Made by a program: the position numbers and the translations under genes
Part shown: positions 27,997 through 38,385 of the stretch, piece by piece
Position numbering within the stretch: the stretch's first letter is position 1
Layout: each line of letters opens with the position of its first letter
Source of the DNA: Mycobacterium sp.
Lineage (GTDB): Bacteria; Actinomycetota; Actinomycetes; Mycobacteriales; Mycobacteriaceae
Assembly: GCA_018401645.1 (NCBI GenBank)
Contig: JAGYKK010000007.1
Location: 38,478-102,477, forward strand
Direction: 5' to 3'
Length of the DNA: 64,000 bases
The notes under the pieces: generated by a model
What the model was told of the DNA's origin: nothing
The model's input: the letters and a program-made list of their open reading frames with translations, nothing else
Database searches by the model: none

Positions 27997-28755
27997 TCAT
28001 CGGGGCATCCTCCGCCACACAGATTGCGGCAACAAACGCATGCCGAAGAACAGCGGCCGCAAGGCCCACGGCACCCAGACCGTGCGGCGGCTCCGTGTCG
28101 GCGCTCGCGTCGTAGCCGCGGCTACCTGTGCCGGTGTGCTCGACAGCGGAGCGGGATCCATGCCCGCGGTCATCCGGCCGATCACGAACCCTGGCCGCAC
28201 GATCAGCAACCGCACCCCGGTGCCGTGCAGCGCATCGGACAGTCCGTTGGCAAAACCGTCCAGCCCTGCCTTGGCCGAGCCGTAAACGTAGTTGGCCCGG
28301 CGAACACGAACCCCGGCCACCGAGGAGAAGACCACCATCGACCCGCGGCCGACATCGCGCATCGCGTTGGCCAAAGAGGTCAGCACACTAATCTGGGCGA
28401 CGTAGTCGGTGTGCACGATCGCCACCGCCTGGGCCGGGTCGGCCTCGGCACGAATCTGATCGCCCAGGACGCCAAACGCCAGCACCGCCGTGCCGATGGC
28501 TCCATATTCCCCCACCAACTTGTCCACCAGGGGGCCGTGTGATGCCAGATCGTCGGCGTCGAACTCGATCACGTGAACGGCCCGGGCCCCGGCTGCGCGC
28601 ACCGCCGCAACCTGGTCACCGAGGTGGTCGGCGCTACGGGCGGCCAGCACGACCGTCGACCCCGGGGCGAGTCGGGTGGCGAGTTCGACGCCGATCTCAC
28701 TGCGGCCGCCGAAAATCACCACCACCCCGCCGGCCGTGTCGGCCGTGTCTTTCAT
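27997..28755 (-). CDS. Short-chain dehydrogenase (Rv2073c-like)
   Basis: A 252-residue SDR with a slightly altered cofactor loop (IFGGRSEIGVELA), catalytic Ser in VVFSSVAGVR and YGSAKAGLD for the Tyr/Lys pair. The pattern, with a hydrophobic C-terminal end (WALRPLFFGMRLLP), resembles the DprE2-like SDR group of mycobacteria, and the position matches Rv2073c. The substrate is unknown. Divergent from the F420 oxidoreductase gene. Confidence 0.8.
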   Translation of the reverse strand: MKDTADTAGGVVVIFGGRSEIGVELATRLAPGSTVVLAARSADHLGDQVAAVRAAGARAVHVIEFDADDLASHGPLVDKLVGEYGAIGTAVLAFGVLGDQIRAEADPAQAVAIVHTDYVAQISVLTSLANAMRDVGRGSMVVFSSVAGVRVRRANYVYGSAKAGLDGFANGLSDALHGTGVRLLIVRPGFVIGRMTAGMDPAPLSSTPAQVAAATTRAPTRSRRTVWVPWALRPLFFGMRLLPQSVWRRMPR

Positions 28756-28776
28756 GGCTGCGATTATTCACTGCGC

Positions 28777-28782
28777 TAACGT
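28777..28782 (+). promoter_or_regulatory. -10 box for near-leaderless F420 oxidoreductase mRNA
   Basis: TAACGT stands 8 nt before the ATG at 28791. Confidence 0.4.
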
Positions 28783-28790
28783 GATCGGAA

Positions 28791-29198
28791 ATGACGATCA
28801 AAACTACCCGGCTGACCAGCGACGCTCTGGACTTTCTCTCCGAGCGTCACCTGGCGATGCTGACGACCCTTCGCGCCGATGGCTCCCCCCATGTGGTCGC
28901 TGTCGGCTTCACTTTCGACCCCGCCACCCATATCGCCCGGGTGATTACCAGCGATGGTTCGCAGAAGGCGATCAACGCCGAACGCAGCAGCGTCGGGGTG
29001 CTCTCCCAGGTGGACGGCGCGCGTTGGCTGTCCCTGGAAGGCATCTCCGGTGTCAACCGCGATCCCGAGGCCGTCCGCGACGCAGAGTTGCGCTACGCCC
29101 AGCGGTACCGAACACCGAGGCCCAACCCGAAACGGGTGGTGATCGAGGTTCTCATCAAGCGAGTGCTCGGGTCATCCACGCTGCTGGACCGTTCCTAG
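28791..29198 (+). CDS. F420-dependent biliverdin reductase-like oxidoreductase (Rv2074-like)
   Basis: A 135-residue split-barrel F420-binding protein. Segments [35 protein letters not shown] and [16 protein letters not shown] correspond to the Rv2074 protein, reported to reduce biliverdin with F420H2. Expected to be a cytosolic homodimer. It sits beside the cob cluster as in M. tuberculosis. The exact substrate in this organism is inference. Confidence 0.82.
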   Translation: MTIKTTRLTSDALDFLSERHLAMLTTLRADGSPHVVAVGFTFDPATHIARVITSDGSQKAINAERSSVGVLSQVDGARWLSLEGISGVNRDPEAVRDAELRYAQRYRTPRPNPKRVVIEVLIKRVLGSSTLLDRS

Positions 29199-29208
29199 AT
29201 TCGATTCG

Positions 29209-30327
29209 CTAGAGCGGTACGACGGTCAATTCATGCGGACGGGCGTTCATCGGTGATGCGCCGTCCGCGGTGACGATCACGATGTCCTCAATACGGGCGC
29301 CCCAGCGTCCCGGGATGTAGATCCCCGGCTCGACGCTGAACGCCATTCCCTCCGCCAGCGGCAGGTCATTCCCGGCGACGATGTAGGGCTCCTCATGCAC
29401 CGACAGGCCGATCCCGTGACCGGTGCGGTGCACGAAATACTCTGCCAGTCCGGCCTCGGCGAGCACGTCGCGGGCGGCGGCGTCGATATCCTGCGCACTC
29501 ACCCCGGGACGCACCGCGGCCACCGCGGCGGCCTGGGCGCGTTGCAGGACCGCATACTGGGCGGCGATTTCGGTTGACGGTTCGCCGAGGCTGTATGTGC
29601 GGGTGCAATCGGAGTTGTAACCGGGCTCTACCGGGCCGCCGATATCGACCACAACGATGTCACCGGGCTGCAGTTCGCGATCAGAGCACTCGTGATGTGG
29701 GTCTGCCCCATTGGGACCGGAGCCGACGATAATGAATGCGGCCTCCGAATGCCCCTCGGCCACAATGGCTTCGGTGATGTCCGCGGCGACCTGCGCTTCG
29801 GTGCGTCCGGGCCGCAGCAACTGCGGCACCCGCGCGTGCACGCGGTCGATGGCCGCGCCGGCGGTGCGAAGCACGTCGATTTCAGCGGCGTCCTTGGCCA
29901 TCCGCAGCGGCGCGAGCACACCGGTCGCGAGCACCGGAGGTATCCCGAGGACGCCGGCCAGCGGCAGCAGGTGCAGCGCGGGCATCGAATCGGTGACCGC
30001 GCAGGCCCGCCCGCCCAAAGCCCCGGCGACGAGTCGGTAGGGGTCCTCGCCGTCCACCCAGTCGCGCACCTTCACACCGAGATCGGCAGCCGCGGACTCC
30101 CGCAATGCCGCCAGTTCCAGTCGCGGCACCACCAGTGTCGCCGTGCCCCCGGCCGGGATCACCAACGCGGTGAGCCGCTCGAACGTCTGCGCCCGCGAGC
30201 CGATCAGGTACCGCAAGTCATAACCCGGCGTGATCACCAGACCGTCCAGCCCGGCGGCAGCCGCGCCAGAGGCCGCGCCCGCCAGCCGACGGGCGTAGAC
30301 CTCGCTGCTGAACCGTCCGGCGCTCAT
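29209..30327 (-). CDS. pepE: M24-family aminopeptidase PepE (Xaa-Pro peptidase-like)
   Basis: A 372-residue pita-bread metallopeptidase. Metal ligands are intact: Asp in [20 protein letters not shown] (two Asp), His in [15 protein letters not shown], and two Glu in [10 protein letters not shown] and ARIEDIVIV. It should remove N-terminal residues before proline in the cytosol. The ATG at 30327 is favoured over 30390 by a -10 box 7 nt upstream; the gene is divergent from the exonuclease gene, with the two -10 boxes overlapping. Equivalent to Rv2089c. Confidence 0.9.
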   Translation of the reverse strand: MSAGRFSSEVYARRLAGAASGAAAAGLDGLVITPGYDLRYLIGSRAQTFERLTALVIPAGGTATLVVPRLELAALRESAAADLGVKVRDWVDGEDPYRLVAGALGGRACAVTDSMPALHLLPLAGVLGIPPVLATGVLAPLRMAKDAAEIDVLRTAGAAIDRVHARVPQLLRPGRTEAQVAADITEAIVAEGHSEAAFIIVGSGPNGADPHHECSDRELQPGDIVVVDIGGPVEPGYNSDCTRTYSLGEPSTEIAAQYAVLQRAQAAAVAAVRPGVSAQDIDAAARDVLAEAGLAEYFVHRTGHGIGLSVHEEPYIVAGNDLPLAEGMAFSVEPGIYIPGRWGARIEDIVIVTADGASPMNARPHELTVVPL

Positions 30328-30334
30328 GCCCGTC

Positions 30335-30344
30335 AGGTTAGCGT
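30335..30344. promoter_or_regulatory. Overlapping divergent -10 boxes, pepE / exonuclease
   Basis: In AGGTTAGCGT the minus strand reads TAACCT (30340-30335), 7 nt from the pepE ATG, and the plus strand reads TAGCGT (30339-30344), 8 nt from the exonuclease ATG. The two boxes share the central TA, so the genes probably fire from one bidirectional promoter with near-leaderless mRNAs. Confidence 0.5.
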
Positions 30345-30352
30345 GGAGCCTT

Positions 30353-31321
30353 ATGTCCGCTCCGGTGTTACTGCTCGACGGCGCCAGCATGTGGTTCCGC
30401 TTTTACTTCGGTGTGCCAGCCTCCATCACCGCGCCCGACGGCCGGCCGGTCAACGCGGTACGCGGATTTCTCGACAGTGTCGCCACGCTGATTACCCAGT
30501 TTCAGCCCGACCGTCTAGTGGTGTGTCTCGATCTGGACTGGCGCCCACAGTTCCGGGTCGACCTGATCCCGTCCTACAAAGCGCACCGGGTAGCCGAGGA
30601 AGGCAGTCCGGTGGGTGAGTCGGGCGAAGGGGCCGCCGAGGAGATCCCCGACGATCTCAGCCCCCAGGTGGAAATGATCCTGGAGCTGCTCGATGCGTAC
30701 GGAATCGCCACCGCCGGCGCCGAAGGGTTCGAGGCCGACGACGTCCTCGGCACGCTGGCTGCCGTTGAACGCCACGACCCGGTCGTGGTGATCAGTGGTG
30801 ACCGCGACCTTCTTCAACTCGTCGCCGACGATCCCGTCGAGATCCGGGTGTTCTACATCGGCCAGGGATTGAAGAAGGCGACGCTGTTCGGGCCCGCCGA
30901 GGTCGCCGAACGCTACGGCGTTCCCGGCGACCGCGCCGGTGATGCGTACGCCGAATTGGCACTCCTGCGGGGCGACCCGTCTGACGGTCTGCCCGGCGTG
31001 CCCGGCGTCGGCGAGAAGACCGCATCGACCATGCTGACCCGGTATGGATCGCTGGAGAGCATCATGGCGGCGGCCCAAGACCCGAACTCGGCCCTGCCCG
31101 GGGCATTCCGCACCAAAATTTTGGCGGCGACGGACTACATCGCCGCAGCGAAACCGGTAGTCCGGGTGGTCCGCGACGCTCCCGTCCACCTGTTCACCGG
31201 CGACGACCGGCTGCCAACGCCACCGGCCGACCCCGACCGGGTGGCCGAGTTGGCCGAGCGTTACGGCGTCAGCTCATCCATCGCCAGGCTGCAGAAAGCC
31301 CTGAACGGAGTCTCGGACTGA
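30353..31321 (+). CDS. 5'-3' exonuclease (PolA-type FEN domain, Rv2090-like)
   Basis: A 322-residue stand-alone flap/5'-nuclease domain. Acidic metal-binding residues are seen in [29 protein letters not shown] and [11 protein letters not shown], followed by the helix-hairpin-helix region [14 protein letters not shown]. It would act in DNA repair or Okazaki-fragment processing alongside PolA. The start at ATG 30353 rather than 30326 fits the divergent promoter and the protein family. Confidence 0.9.
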   Translation: MSAPVLLLDGASMWFRFYFGVPASITAPDGRPVNAVRGFLDSVATLITQFQPDRLVVCLDLDWRPQFRVDLIPSYKAHRVAEEGSPVGESGEGAAEEIPDDLSPQVEMILELLDAYGIATAGAEGFEADDVLGTLAAVERHDPVVVISGDRDLLQLVADDPVEIRVFYIGQGLKKATLFGPAEVAERYGVPGDRAGDAYAELALLRGDPSDGLPGVPGVGEKTASTMLTRYGSLESIMAAAQDPNSALPGAFRTKILAATDYIAAAKPVVRVVRDAPVHLFTGDDRLPTPPADPDRVAELAERYGVSSSIARLQKALNGVSD

Positions 31322-31330
31322 GCTCCGCGC

Positions 31331-32135
31331 CTACTTGGGGCGACCGACCTCGTAGGTACCCTTGTCGTCCTGGAAGGTCACCGTCACCTGGCGCTTGGTG
31401 CCGTCGATGCTCACCTCGCAGTTGAAGGTGTCGCCCTTGCGCACCGTCGGGTTCTGACCGTTGTTGCACCGGACGTCGTTGACGTTCTTGGCGCCGTAGC
31501 CGCCGGCCTCGTCGGTGAGAATCTGCTGCACGCCCTGCTGCGCCTTGTTGACATCGAGGGTGGTGGTGACGAAGAAGCCCGGCTTCCAGAATCCGAGAAT
31601 CAGCAAGGCTGCGAGCAATACCGCACCCAGGGACCCGAGGATCGCCGCGGTCGCCCGGGTCGACTTCTTCGCCGCCTCCTCCATGCCCGGCTGGCCGTAG
31701 GGTGCGTACTGGCCGGGTTGCCCCGGTGGTGGATAGCCCGGCTGCTGGGGATACTGGCCATACTGCGGGGGCGGGCCGTAGGGCCCGGGCTGACCGTACA
31801 GACCGGGCTGACCGTACGGCGCCGCGTTGTACTCGAGCGGCGTTCCCTGGGGCGCCGTTCCATAGGGCGCCGTTCCATAGGGCTGGGGATAGCCCGGGGG
31901 CTGCCCGTACTGCTGTGCCGGCGGCGGGTACTGCTGCGGGTTATAGGCGGGCGCCGGCTGCCCCCAGACCGGCGCCTCGGTGCCCGGCGGCGCCCAGGCT
32001 GGCGTCTCGATGCCCGTCGGTTCAGCGGGCTGCCAGGCCGGGGCCGCGGTGTGAGGGCTCCTCTGCGCCCGCTACCGGCTGATCAGTGCCCGATACCTGC
32101 CAAGGGTTCGCCTCAGGTCCCTGCGGTCCGCTCAT
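31331..32135 (-). CDS. DUF4333 membrane protein with PYGQPG-rich N-terminus (one frameshift)
   Basis: The C-terminal 117 residues (from ATG 31684) comprise one membrane segment ([20 protein letters not shown]) and a DUF4333 domain with a conserved Cys pair (VRCNNGQ, FNCEVS). The same frame extends upstream as a Pro/Tyr/Gln-rich arm with PYGQPG and YGTAP repeats, while the likely true start is ATG 32135, preceded by GAGGAG, in a frame off by one; the shift lies near 32053 in AGGGCTCC. About 267 residues if repaired. It corresponds to Rv2091c, a membrane protein of unknown role. Confidence 0.75.
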
Positions 32136-32206
32136 CGTCTCTCCTCGGTAGTTCGGGGGGCTATCCAGCCTCGGTAGCTCTGGGGCTCGCACCCTGGGTC
32201 ATTCTT

Positions 32207-32220
32207 GGGGCCTTCGCCCC
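32207..32220 (-). terminator. Possible hairpin downstream of helY
   Basis: GGGGC-CTTC-GCCCC forms a 5-bp stem with a 4-nt loop about 40 nt after the helY stop. No T tract follows, so any terminator role is weak. Confidence 0.25.
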
Positions 32221-32258
32221 GGGTAGGACACGTCCCTAACCGTAGCGCCCGCATCACC

Positions 32259-35105
32259 TTACCCGCTGTCAACAGCGACGACGCCGCGCCGGATGTCGTC
32301 GATCGCGCGTTTCGCCGCGGTGCGCACGGCTGACTCGGGAGCGGCGTTGCGCACCTGATCCAGCAGGTCGAGCACTTGGCGGCACCACCGCACGAAGTCC
32401 CCGGCCGGCAGCGGCTTGCCGCTACCGGTGACATCCGAGGCGTCCAACGCGGCAGCCAGGTCGCCGGCGGTGGCCCAGCGATAGATGGCGGGAACGAATC
32501 CCTCATCGGGCTCCCGGGTCGGACTGAGCCGAAGCCGGTGCTCATCGACGCGCAACTCGCCGGACATCCGTCGCGTCTGTGCCAGCGCCCGGCGCACCGC
32601 CGGGGTTGGCATGTCGATTACATTGGCGGGCGTCGGCCCGTCGCTTCCGCGGGTCTCGAAGACCAACCCCGAAAGCACCGCCGCCAGTTCCGCGGGTGCC
32701 AACCCCTTCCACACGCCGGTTCGCAGGCATTCGGCCACCAACAGATCACTCTCGCTGTAGATCCGCGCGAGCAACCGGCCGTCGGCCGTCACGTGCGGCT
32801 GACCGGCCGTCACGCCGGCACCGTCTCCCCCGATGTAACCCCGTTCGGTCAGCAGCCCGACAATCCGGTCAAAGGTGCGCGACAACGAGTTGGTGGCGGC
32901 GCTGACCTTGACCCGGATCTGGTCGTTGTCCCGCTCAACCCGCAGATACCGCTCGCCGATCCGGGCCACGGCTTCGCGGTCTGCCATCCGGTGCCCGGGG
33001 TGACGGCGCATCGATTCCCGTAGCGCCACCAGTTCAGGGTCGGTATCGGCCGGTTCCACAGCGCCACCACGCCGATTGCGGTCCGCTGTGGTGACGAGAC
33101 CATCAGCAGCGGAACGCAGCGCCGATGCCAGGTCGCGGCGCACCTTGGGCTGGCGGTGCTCGACGCGCTTGGGCAGGTTCATGGAGCCCATCGGTGTGGT
33201 GGCGCCGGAGTAGTCCGCCGACGAAATCCTTCCCGCCCAACGGTTTTCGGTCAGCACCAGGGGGCGTGGATCTTCGGAGGCGTTGGCCGGTTCCAGCACG
33301 ACCGCAAGGCCGCCACGGCGACCGGTCACGTTGATGATGTCGCCGCGTCGCAACTCGGCCAGCGCATCGGAACAAGCTCGCCGCCGCGCCAGCCGGGACA
33401 TCCTTGACTGTGCGCGCTCGCGCTCGCTGATCGTCGCCCGCAGCCGGGCATAGTCGAGGACAGCGGGTTCCACCTCGGTGGCACGGCGATTCCAGCCCAT
33501 CTCACCGGCGATCTCGTCAAGCAACTTCTCGCCGCGCTCGATACCGCGCACCAGGCCCACCACCGAACGGTCCGCCTGATACTGGGCAAAGGAGCGTTCC
33601 AACAGCCGATGCGCCTGTTCCGGCGTCATCTGACTGACCAGGTTGATCGTCATGTTGTACGACGGCGCAAAGGAACTGCGCAGCGGGAAGGTGCGGGTGG
33701 AGGCCAGCCCGGCGATTTCGGTGGGCTCGGCGGTGCTCTCGTGGGGATGCCAGATCACCACCGCATGACCCTCGACATCGATCCCCCGCCGTCCGGCCCG
33801 GCCGGTCAACTGCGTGTACTCCCCCGGCGTCAGCGGCATGTGCTGTTCGCCGTTGAACTTCACCAACTTCTCCAAGACCACGGTGCGGGCCGGCATGTTG
33901 ATGCCCAGGGCCAACGTCTCGGTGGCGAACACGGCTTTGATCAGACCGGCGGTGAAGAGTTCCTCGACGGTGTGGCGGAATACCGGCAGCATCCCGGCGT
34001 GATGTGCCGCCAGGCCGCGCAACAGGGCTTCCCGCCACTCGTAGTAGTCCAGTACCGCCAGATCGGCATCAGCCAGATCGCCGCAGCGACGGTCGATCAC
34101 CTCAGCGATACGTTCCCGGTCCCCCTCGGTCGTCAATCGAAGCGAACTGCGAAGGCACTGCTTCACGGCGCCCTCGCAACCGGCCCGGGAGAAGATGAAC
34201 GTGATGGCCGGCAGCAGGCCCTCGCGATCCAGGGTGGCGATGACGTCCGGGCGCGAGGGTGGCCTGTTCGCACCGGATCCAGCCCCGGATCCGCCCCGGT
34301 GGCCTGCCCGGGATCCACCCTTGGGGCCGCTCCGGGATCCACCGCCTCGATGCCGGGGCTGCCAGTCCACGAGCCGGTCGGCCTCACGCCGGTTGGCGAT
34401 GTGGCGCGTGAGTTCCGGATCGACGACATGCGCACGGCCGACGTCGACGGTTTCGGCGGAGTAGTCGAACAGGTCGAACAACCGCTTACCCACCAGAACG
34501 TGCTGCCACAGTGGCACTGGACGGTGCTCGTCGACCACCACGGTGGTGTCGCCGCGCACGGTCTTGATCCAGCCGCCGAACTCCTCGGCATTGCTCACCG
34601 TGGCCGAGAGACTGACCAGACGCACGTGCTCAGGCAGGTGCAGGATCACCTCCTCCCACACGGCCCCGCGCATCCGATCGGCGAGGAAGTGCACCTCGTC
34701 CATCACAACGTAGGACAGTCCGTGCAGCGCATCAGAACCCGCGTAGAGCATGTTCCGCAGCACCTCGGTGGTCATCACTACCACCGGCGCATCGCCGTTG
34801 AGTGACTGGTCACCGGTCAGCAGTCCGATCCGCTCGGGGGTGTACCGGCGAACGAGATCGCTGTGTTTCTGGTTACTCAGTGCCTTGATGGGCGTGGTGT
34901 AGAAACACTTCTGTCCGGCGGCCAACGCCAGGTGGACGGCGAACTCTCCGACCACCGTCTTGCCCGCGCCGGTCGGGGCACACACCAGGACGCCGTGGCC
35001 GCGCTCCAACGCCTCGCAGGCCTGGACCTGGAAGGGATCCAGCTGGAAGTCCAACTCCGCGGTGAAGCCGGCCAGTTGAGGGCTGAGGTCAGGTGATGTT
35101 GTCAT
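32259..35105 (-). CDS. helY: DEVH-box RNA/DNA helicase HelY
   Basis: A 948-residue Ski2/Mtr4-like superfamily 2 helicase. Motif [11 protein letters not shown], motif [11 protein letters not shown], motif III LSATVSN, and motif [14 protein letters not shown] are present, followed by the long helical C-terminal part. It is about 40 residues longer than the roughly 906 remembered for M. tuberculosis; the extra lies mainly in a Gly/Arg/Ser-rich insert around residues 250-285. Start ATG 35105 overlaps the tatC end by 17 bp. Role probably in RNA turnover; membership in the tatA-tatC operon is conserved. Confidence 0.93.
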   Translation of the reverse strand: MTTSPDLSPQLAGFTAELDFQLDPFQVQACEALERGHGVLVCAPTGAGKTVVGEFAVHLALAAGQKCFYTTPIKALSNQKHSDLVRRYTPERIGLLTGDQSLNGDAPVVVMTTEVLRNMLYAGSDALHGLSYVVMDEVHFLADRMRGAVWEEVILHLPEHVRLVSLSATVSNAEEFGGWIKTVRGDTTVVVDEHRPVPLWQHVLVGKRLFDLFDYSAETVDVGRAHVVDPELTRHIANRREADRLVDWQPRHRGGGSRSGPKGGSRAGHRGGSGAGSGANRPPSRPDVIATLDREGLLPAITFIFSRAGCEGAVKQCLRSSLRLTTEGDRERIAEVIDRRCGDLADADLAVLDYYEWREALLRGLAAHHAGMLPVFRHTVEELFTAGLIKAVFATETLALGINMPARTVVLEKLVKFNGEQHMPLTPGEYTQLTGRAGRRGIDVEGHAVVIWHPHESTAEPTEIAGLASTRTFPLRSSFAPSYNMTINLVSQMTPEQAHRLLERSFAQYQADRSVVGLVRGIERGEKLLDEIAGEMGWNRRATEVEPAVLDYARLRATISERERAQSRMSRLARRRACSDALAELRRGDIINVTGRRGGLAVVLEPANASEDPRPLVLTENRWAGRISSADYSGATTPMGSMNLPKRVEHRQPKVRRDLASALRSAADGLVTTADRNRRGGAVEPADTDPELVALRESMRRHPGHRMADREAVARIGERYLRVERDNDQIRVKVSAATNSLSRTFDRIVGLLTERGYIGGDGAGVTAGQPHVTADGRLLARIYSESDLLVAECLRTGVWKGLAPAELAAVLSGLVFETRGSDGPTPANVIDMPTPAVRRALAQTRRMSGELRVDEHRLRLSPTREPDEGFVPAIYRWATAGDLAAALDASDVTGSGKPLPAGDFVRWCRQVLDLLDQVRNAAPESAVRTAAKRAIDDIRRGVVAVDSG

Positions 35106-36033
35106 GCTCGGGACCCATCCGCGCCGGTGCCGCCACCGGGGTGGGCGACTCGATGGGTGCGGCCTGGTCGTCGGGAATCGCCAGCACGGCTTCCCGTTTG
35201 GCCCTGCGCCGGTCGTTCAGGCGCGCGACCTGAATCGCCAATTCCAAGAGCAACGTCAGCGAGAATCCCAGGGCCAGCATGGAAAACGGGTCGGACCCGG
35301 GAGTCGCGATCGCGGCAAAGGCGAACACCCCGAATATCAGCCCGCGCCGCCACTCCTTCAACCTCTCGTAGCTGAGCATTCCGACGACGTTGAGCATGAT
35401 GATCAATAGCGGAAACTCAAAACTGACACCGAAGACCAGCAGCAGATTGATCAGGAAGCCGAAGTACCGATCGCCGGAGAGCGCAGTGACCTGGACGTCG
35501 CTGCCGACGGTGAGAAGAAAGTACAGGGCCTTGGCCAGCACCACGTAGGCCAGCACCGCACCGGCGACGAACAGGGTCGCGCCGGCAACAACGAACACCA
35601 TGGCGAACCGGCGCTCGTTCTTATAGAGGCCGGGGGTGATGAAAGCCCACAGTTGGTGCAGCCAGATCGGACAGGCCAGCACGATGCCGGCCGTCAGACC
35701 AACCTTGAGGCGCAGCATGAACTGATCGAACGGCGCGGTGGCCAGCAATCGGCATCCGCCGTCCGCGCTGATGTCGGCGCGCGCCGCGGGTGGTAGCGCG
35801 CAGTACGGGCCGCGCAGCAGTTCGCCCAGGCTCTGCATCCCGAAGAAACCGTGGCCGTACCAGAGGAAGCCGACGATTGTCGTCAATGCGACGGCTGCAA
35901 CCGAGATCAGCAGTCGAGTCCGGAGTTCCCGCACGTGCTCGACGAGGGACATCGTCCCATCGGGGTTCGTCCGCGCGCGGCGCTGCCGCGGATCGAGCCG
36001 GGTCAGGAATGAGGGGGTGCGCACAGCGTTCAC
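35089..36033 (-). CDS. tatC: Sec-independent protein translocase TatC
   Basis: A 314-residue polytopic membrane protein with six membrane segments. The N-terminal signature [14 protein letters not shown] and the cytoplasmic loop Glu are present, as are [10 protein letters not shown] and [12 protein letters not shown]. It is the receptor for twin-arginine signal peptides and works with TatA from the adjacent gene. The C-terminus carries a long charged tail after the last segment. Lies between tatA and helY in one operon. Confidence 0.96.
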   Translation of the reverse strand: MNAVRTPSFLTRLDPRQRRARTNPDGTMSLVEHVRELRTRLLISVAAVALTTIVGFLWYGHGFFGMQSLGELLRGPYCALPPAARADISADGGCRLLATAPFDQFMLRLKVGLTAGIVLACPIWLHQLWAFITPGLYKNERRFAMVFVVAGATLFVAGAVLAYVVLAKALYFLLTVGSDVQVTALSGDRYFGFLINLLLVFGVSFEFPLLIIMLNVVGMLSYERLKEWRRGLIFGVFAFAAIATPGSDPFSMLALGFSLTLLLELAIQVARLNDRRRAKREAVLAIPDDQAAPIESPTPVAAPARMGPEHDNIT

Positions 36034-36067
36034 CTAGTGGCGCTCGGGCGCCGGTTGACTCGCGGGT

Positions 36068-36346
36068 TCAGACCGGCCGGACGTCGGTCTGGTTGGGCCC
36101 GGGCGGATTGACCGGCGCCTCGACGCGCTCATTGGGCACCTGCATCGCAGGCTGGGCCGGCGTCACCGGAGATGCGGAACCGGGGATGTCGGTCTTGTTC
36201 TCGGCCTGCAGTTCACGGATCTCGGACTTGAAGATGCGCATCGACTTGCCCAACGACCGGGCCGCGTCGGGCAACTTCTTCGCCCCGAACAAAACGACGG
36301 CCACTGCCAGAAGAATCAGCCAGTGCCACGGACTAAGACTGCCCAT
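36068..36346 (-). CDS. tatA: Twin-arginine translocase subunit TatA
   Basis: A 92-residue protein: an N-terminal membrane helix ([14 protein letters not shown]), the [14 protein letters not shown] amphipathic helix hinge and an acidic, Pro-rich tail. It forms the pore-forming component of the Tat system. The ATG has GGAGG upstream. 35 bp separate it from tatC. Confidence 0.96.
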   Translation of the reverse strand: MGSLSPWHWLILLAVAVVLFGAKKLPDAARSLGKSMRIFKSEIRELQAENKTDIPGSASPVTPAQPAMQVPNERVEAPVNPPGPNQTDVRPV

Positions 36347-36409
36347 TTCCTACCTCCCTGACGTCGGCTTGATGTTACCCCACCGCCTGGCGGGCCCACC
36401 CTCGTTCGC

Positions 36410-37358
36410 TCAGTCGTCGAGTACGCCGTAGGCGGCAAGTGCGTCGGTGGCGGCCCGTTTCACACTGCGCACCAGGGTATCGGGGTGCAGGACCTGCACG
36501 TCCGCTCCGAATCCGAGGATAAGCCTGGTCATCCAGTCCTCCGCGGCGAAGGTCATGGAGACTTCGCAGTGGCCGTCGGGTAATTCCGTGAGGATGCGCA
36601 TCGGGAAGTACTCCAGCATCCACGCGGCTCGGGGGCCGACCAGCAAAGTGGCTGCCGGGAGCGACGGATCGGCATCGAAGAGTGCGGTGCTCGGCGGCGC
36701 TCCGAGCACCGGCAGGCGGCGCCGCCGACTCATCGAGGACGTGGGCGTCGACGATCCGGTCGAACCGGAACAGCCGCACCCCTCCGATTCGCGGCACCAT
36801 GCCTCCAGGTAGCTGTGGTCGCCGACCAGTACGACCGGATCGGGTCGACGACCCGCCGCGACAGGGTGTCCCGGGAGGCCGAGTAGTACTCGATGGCCAA
36901 AGCGCGGCGCTCGCGGACTGCCTCGCGGACTGCTGCGGCGCTGTCACTCGGCGGGCGTCGGGTTCATCGAGGGCCGTCGGCACATCGTCGTCGACCACCG
37001 TCCCGGCGGCGGCCTCGATTTCCGCGATTGCACTCTCCACCCCCTCCCCAGCAGCCGTGGGCCAGGCCCGCAGTGCCACCAGCAGACCGGTGGCCTCCGG
37101 CGAGGTGAGCCGCAGTGGCCGGTCCATGCCCGCCGAAAAGGTGACCTCGATGGTGTCGCCGGAGAATTCGAAATCGATCAAATCGCCCGGACCGTAGCCG
37201 GGCTGCCCACACATCCACAACTGATCAAGATCCTGCCTGAGTTGCTTGCGACTCACACCGAGGTCGGCGGCGGCCTTGTCGTGGGTAACCCGAGGATTGG
37301 CCTGAAAGTAGGGAACCATGTTCAGCAGCCGCACCAGGCGGGTCGACACGGGCGTCAT
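36410..37358 (-). pseudogene. pafC: WYL-domain transcriptional regulator PafC, frame broken several times
   Basis: The N-terminal 136 residues (ATG 37358) carry a winged-helix region (TRLVRLLNMVPYFQ, DLGVSRKQLRQDLDQL). Beyond about 36960 the WYL domain is spread over three frames: REAVRERRALAIEYYSASR, then VVLVGDHSYLEAWCRESE, then VRLFRFDRIVDAHVLDE, and finally the last 108 residues (LLVGPRAAWMLEYFP, ILGFGADVQVL) ending at 36410. At least four shifts. With PafB it forms the heterodimeric activator of the LexA-independent DNA-damage response. The start overlaps the pafB stop (ATGA). Conserved residues persist across the breaks, favouring sequence error. Confidence 0.82.
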
Positions 37359-38344
37359 ACGGCTGCCCCGGCCGCAGCACTGAGCCGCGCAATCACGTCC
37401 TCGCGGAGTGCGATCGGTTCCAGCACCAGCGCATCGGCACCGTATCCGGCCACCTCCCGGGCCAACCGGTCCAGCGCCCCCACGTCGAGTTCGATGACCT
37501 CCCCGGAGCGGTCGCCGACCATACGGCGACCGGCCGGACGGCCCGCACGGCGCAGTGCGGTGGCGTACCCGTCGGCGACCCACACCCGGGCCTGCCCGCC
37601 AACTGAGGTCTCTCCGATCGACTGATCCACGATTGCCCGAAGATTCACCCCCGCCGGGCGGGTCACCGCCGACCGGGGGCCCATGGTCTTGACCTCTGGC
37701 CCGATCCGGGATAGCCGAAAAATCCGGGTGGCATCGCGATCGCGGTCATGACCGACGAGGTACCACCGTCCCATCGCGGTCACCACCCCCCATGGTTCGA
37801 CGGTGCGTTCGGTGTAAGGCTCGACCGGGCTGGGCCGGTGCCGGAACTGCACCGCCTGCCCGGAATCGATCGCGGCCAACAGGATTCCGAGGGCATCCTC
37901 TGAGCCCCGAAGCCCCGCCGGGCCGGCGCCGGTGCTGATGGCAACGCCGGCAGCCGGGTCCACATCCACTCCGGCCGCCCGAAGCTTCAATACCGCACTC
38001 TGGGCGGCGGTGATCCGCTCAGGTGACTCCCAGAGTTTCGTCGCGACGGCGACTGCGGCAGCCTCCTCTCGGGTGAGGTCGATGTCGGGGAGGGCGTAGG
38101 CGTCGTGTTTGATCCGGTAACCCTCGCCGGGATCGAAGTTCGACACCTTGCCGGTCTCTAGCGGAATACCGAGATCACGCAACTCAGCCTTATCCCGCTC
38201 GAACATCCGGGAGAACGCCTCATCGGTCGGGCAGTCGGCATAACCGGCGACGCTGGCCCGGATCCGTTCGGCGCTCAGATAGCCGCGGGTCGACAGCAGC
38301 GCGATCACCAGGTTCATCAATCGCTCGATCTTGGAGGTCGCCAC
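37355..38344 (-). CDS. pafB: WYL-domain transcriptional regulator PafB
   Basis: A 329-residue regulator: an N-terminal winged helix (SKIERLMNLVIALLSTRGYLSAERIR) followed by a WYL domain (GVVTAMGRWYLVGHDRDRDATRIFRLSRI). Partner of PafC in sensing DNA damage. GTG 38344 is preferred: it gives the VATSKIERL start known for PafB and lies 7 nt from a -10 box; ATG 38356 and 38368 are alternatives. Confidence 0.92.
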   Translation of the reverse strand: MATSKIERLMNLVIALLSTRGYLSAERIRASVAGYADCPTDEAFSRMFERDKAELRDLGIPLETGKVSNFDPGEGYRIKHDAYALPDIDLTREEAAAVAVATKLWESPERITAAQSAVLKLRAAGVDVDPAAGVAISTGAGPAGLRGSEDALGILLAAIDSGQAVQFRHRPSPVEPYTERTVEPWGVVTAMGRWYLVGHDRDRDATRIFRLSRIGPEVKTMGPRSAVTRPAGVNLRAIVDQSIGETSVGGQARVWVADGYATALRRAGRPAGRRMVGDRSGEVIELDVGALDRLAREVAGYGADALVLEPIALREDVIARLSAAAGAAV

Positions 38345-38351
38345 GCGCCCA

Positions 38352-38357
38352 ACCATA
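38352..38357 (-). promoter_or_regulatory. -10 box for leaderless pafB mRNA
   Basis: TATGGT on the minus strand, 7 nt from the GTG at 38344. It would give pafBC a promoter separate from pafA. Confidence 0.45.
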
Positions 38358-38385
38358 GCCGCAATCACCGCCGCCGCCGGTGCGC

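Noticed and set aside
36375..37583. Single 402-codon frame covering pafC with extra N- and C-terminal parts
   Set aside because: The first 75 codons are the wrong frame of pafB and the last 120 the wrong frame of the WYL domain; only the middle is PafC.
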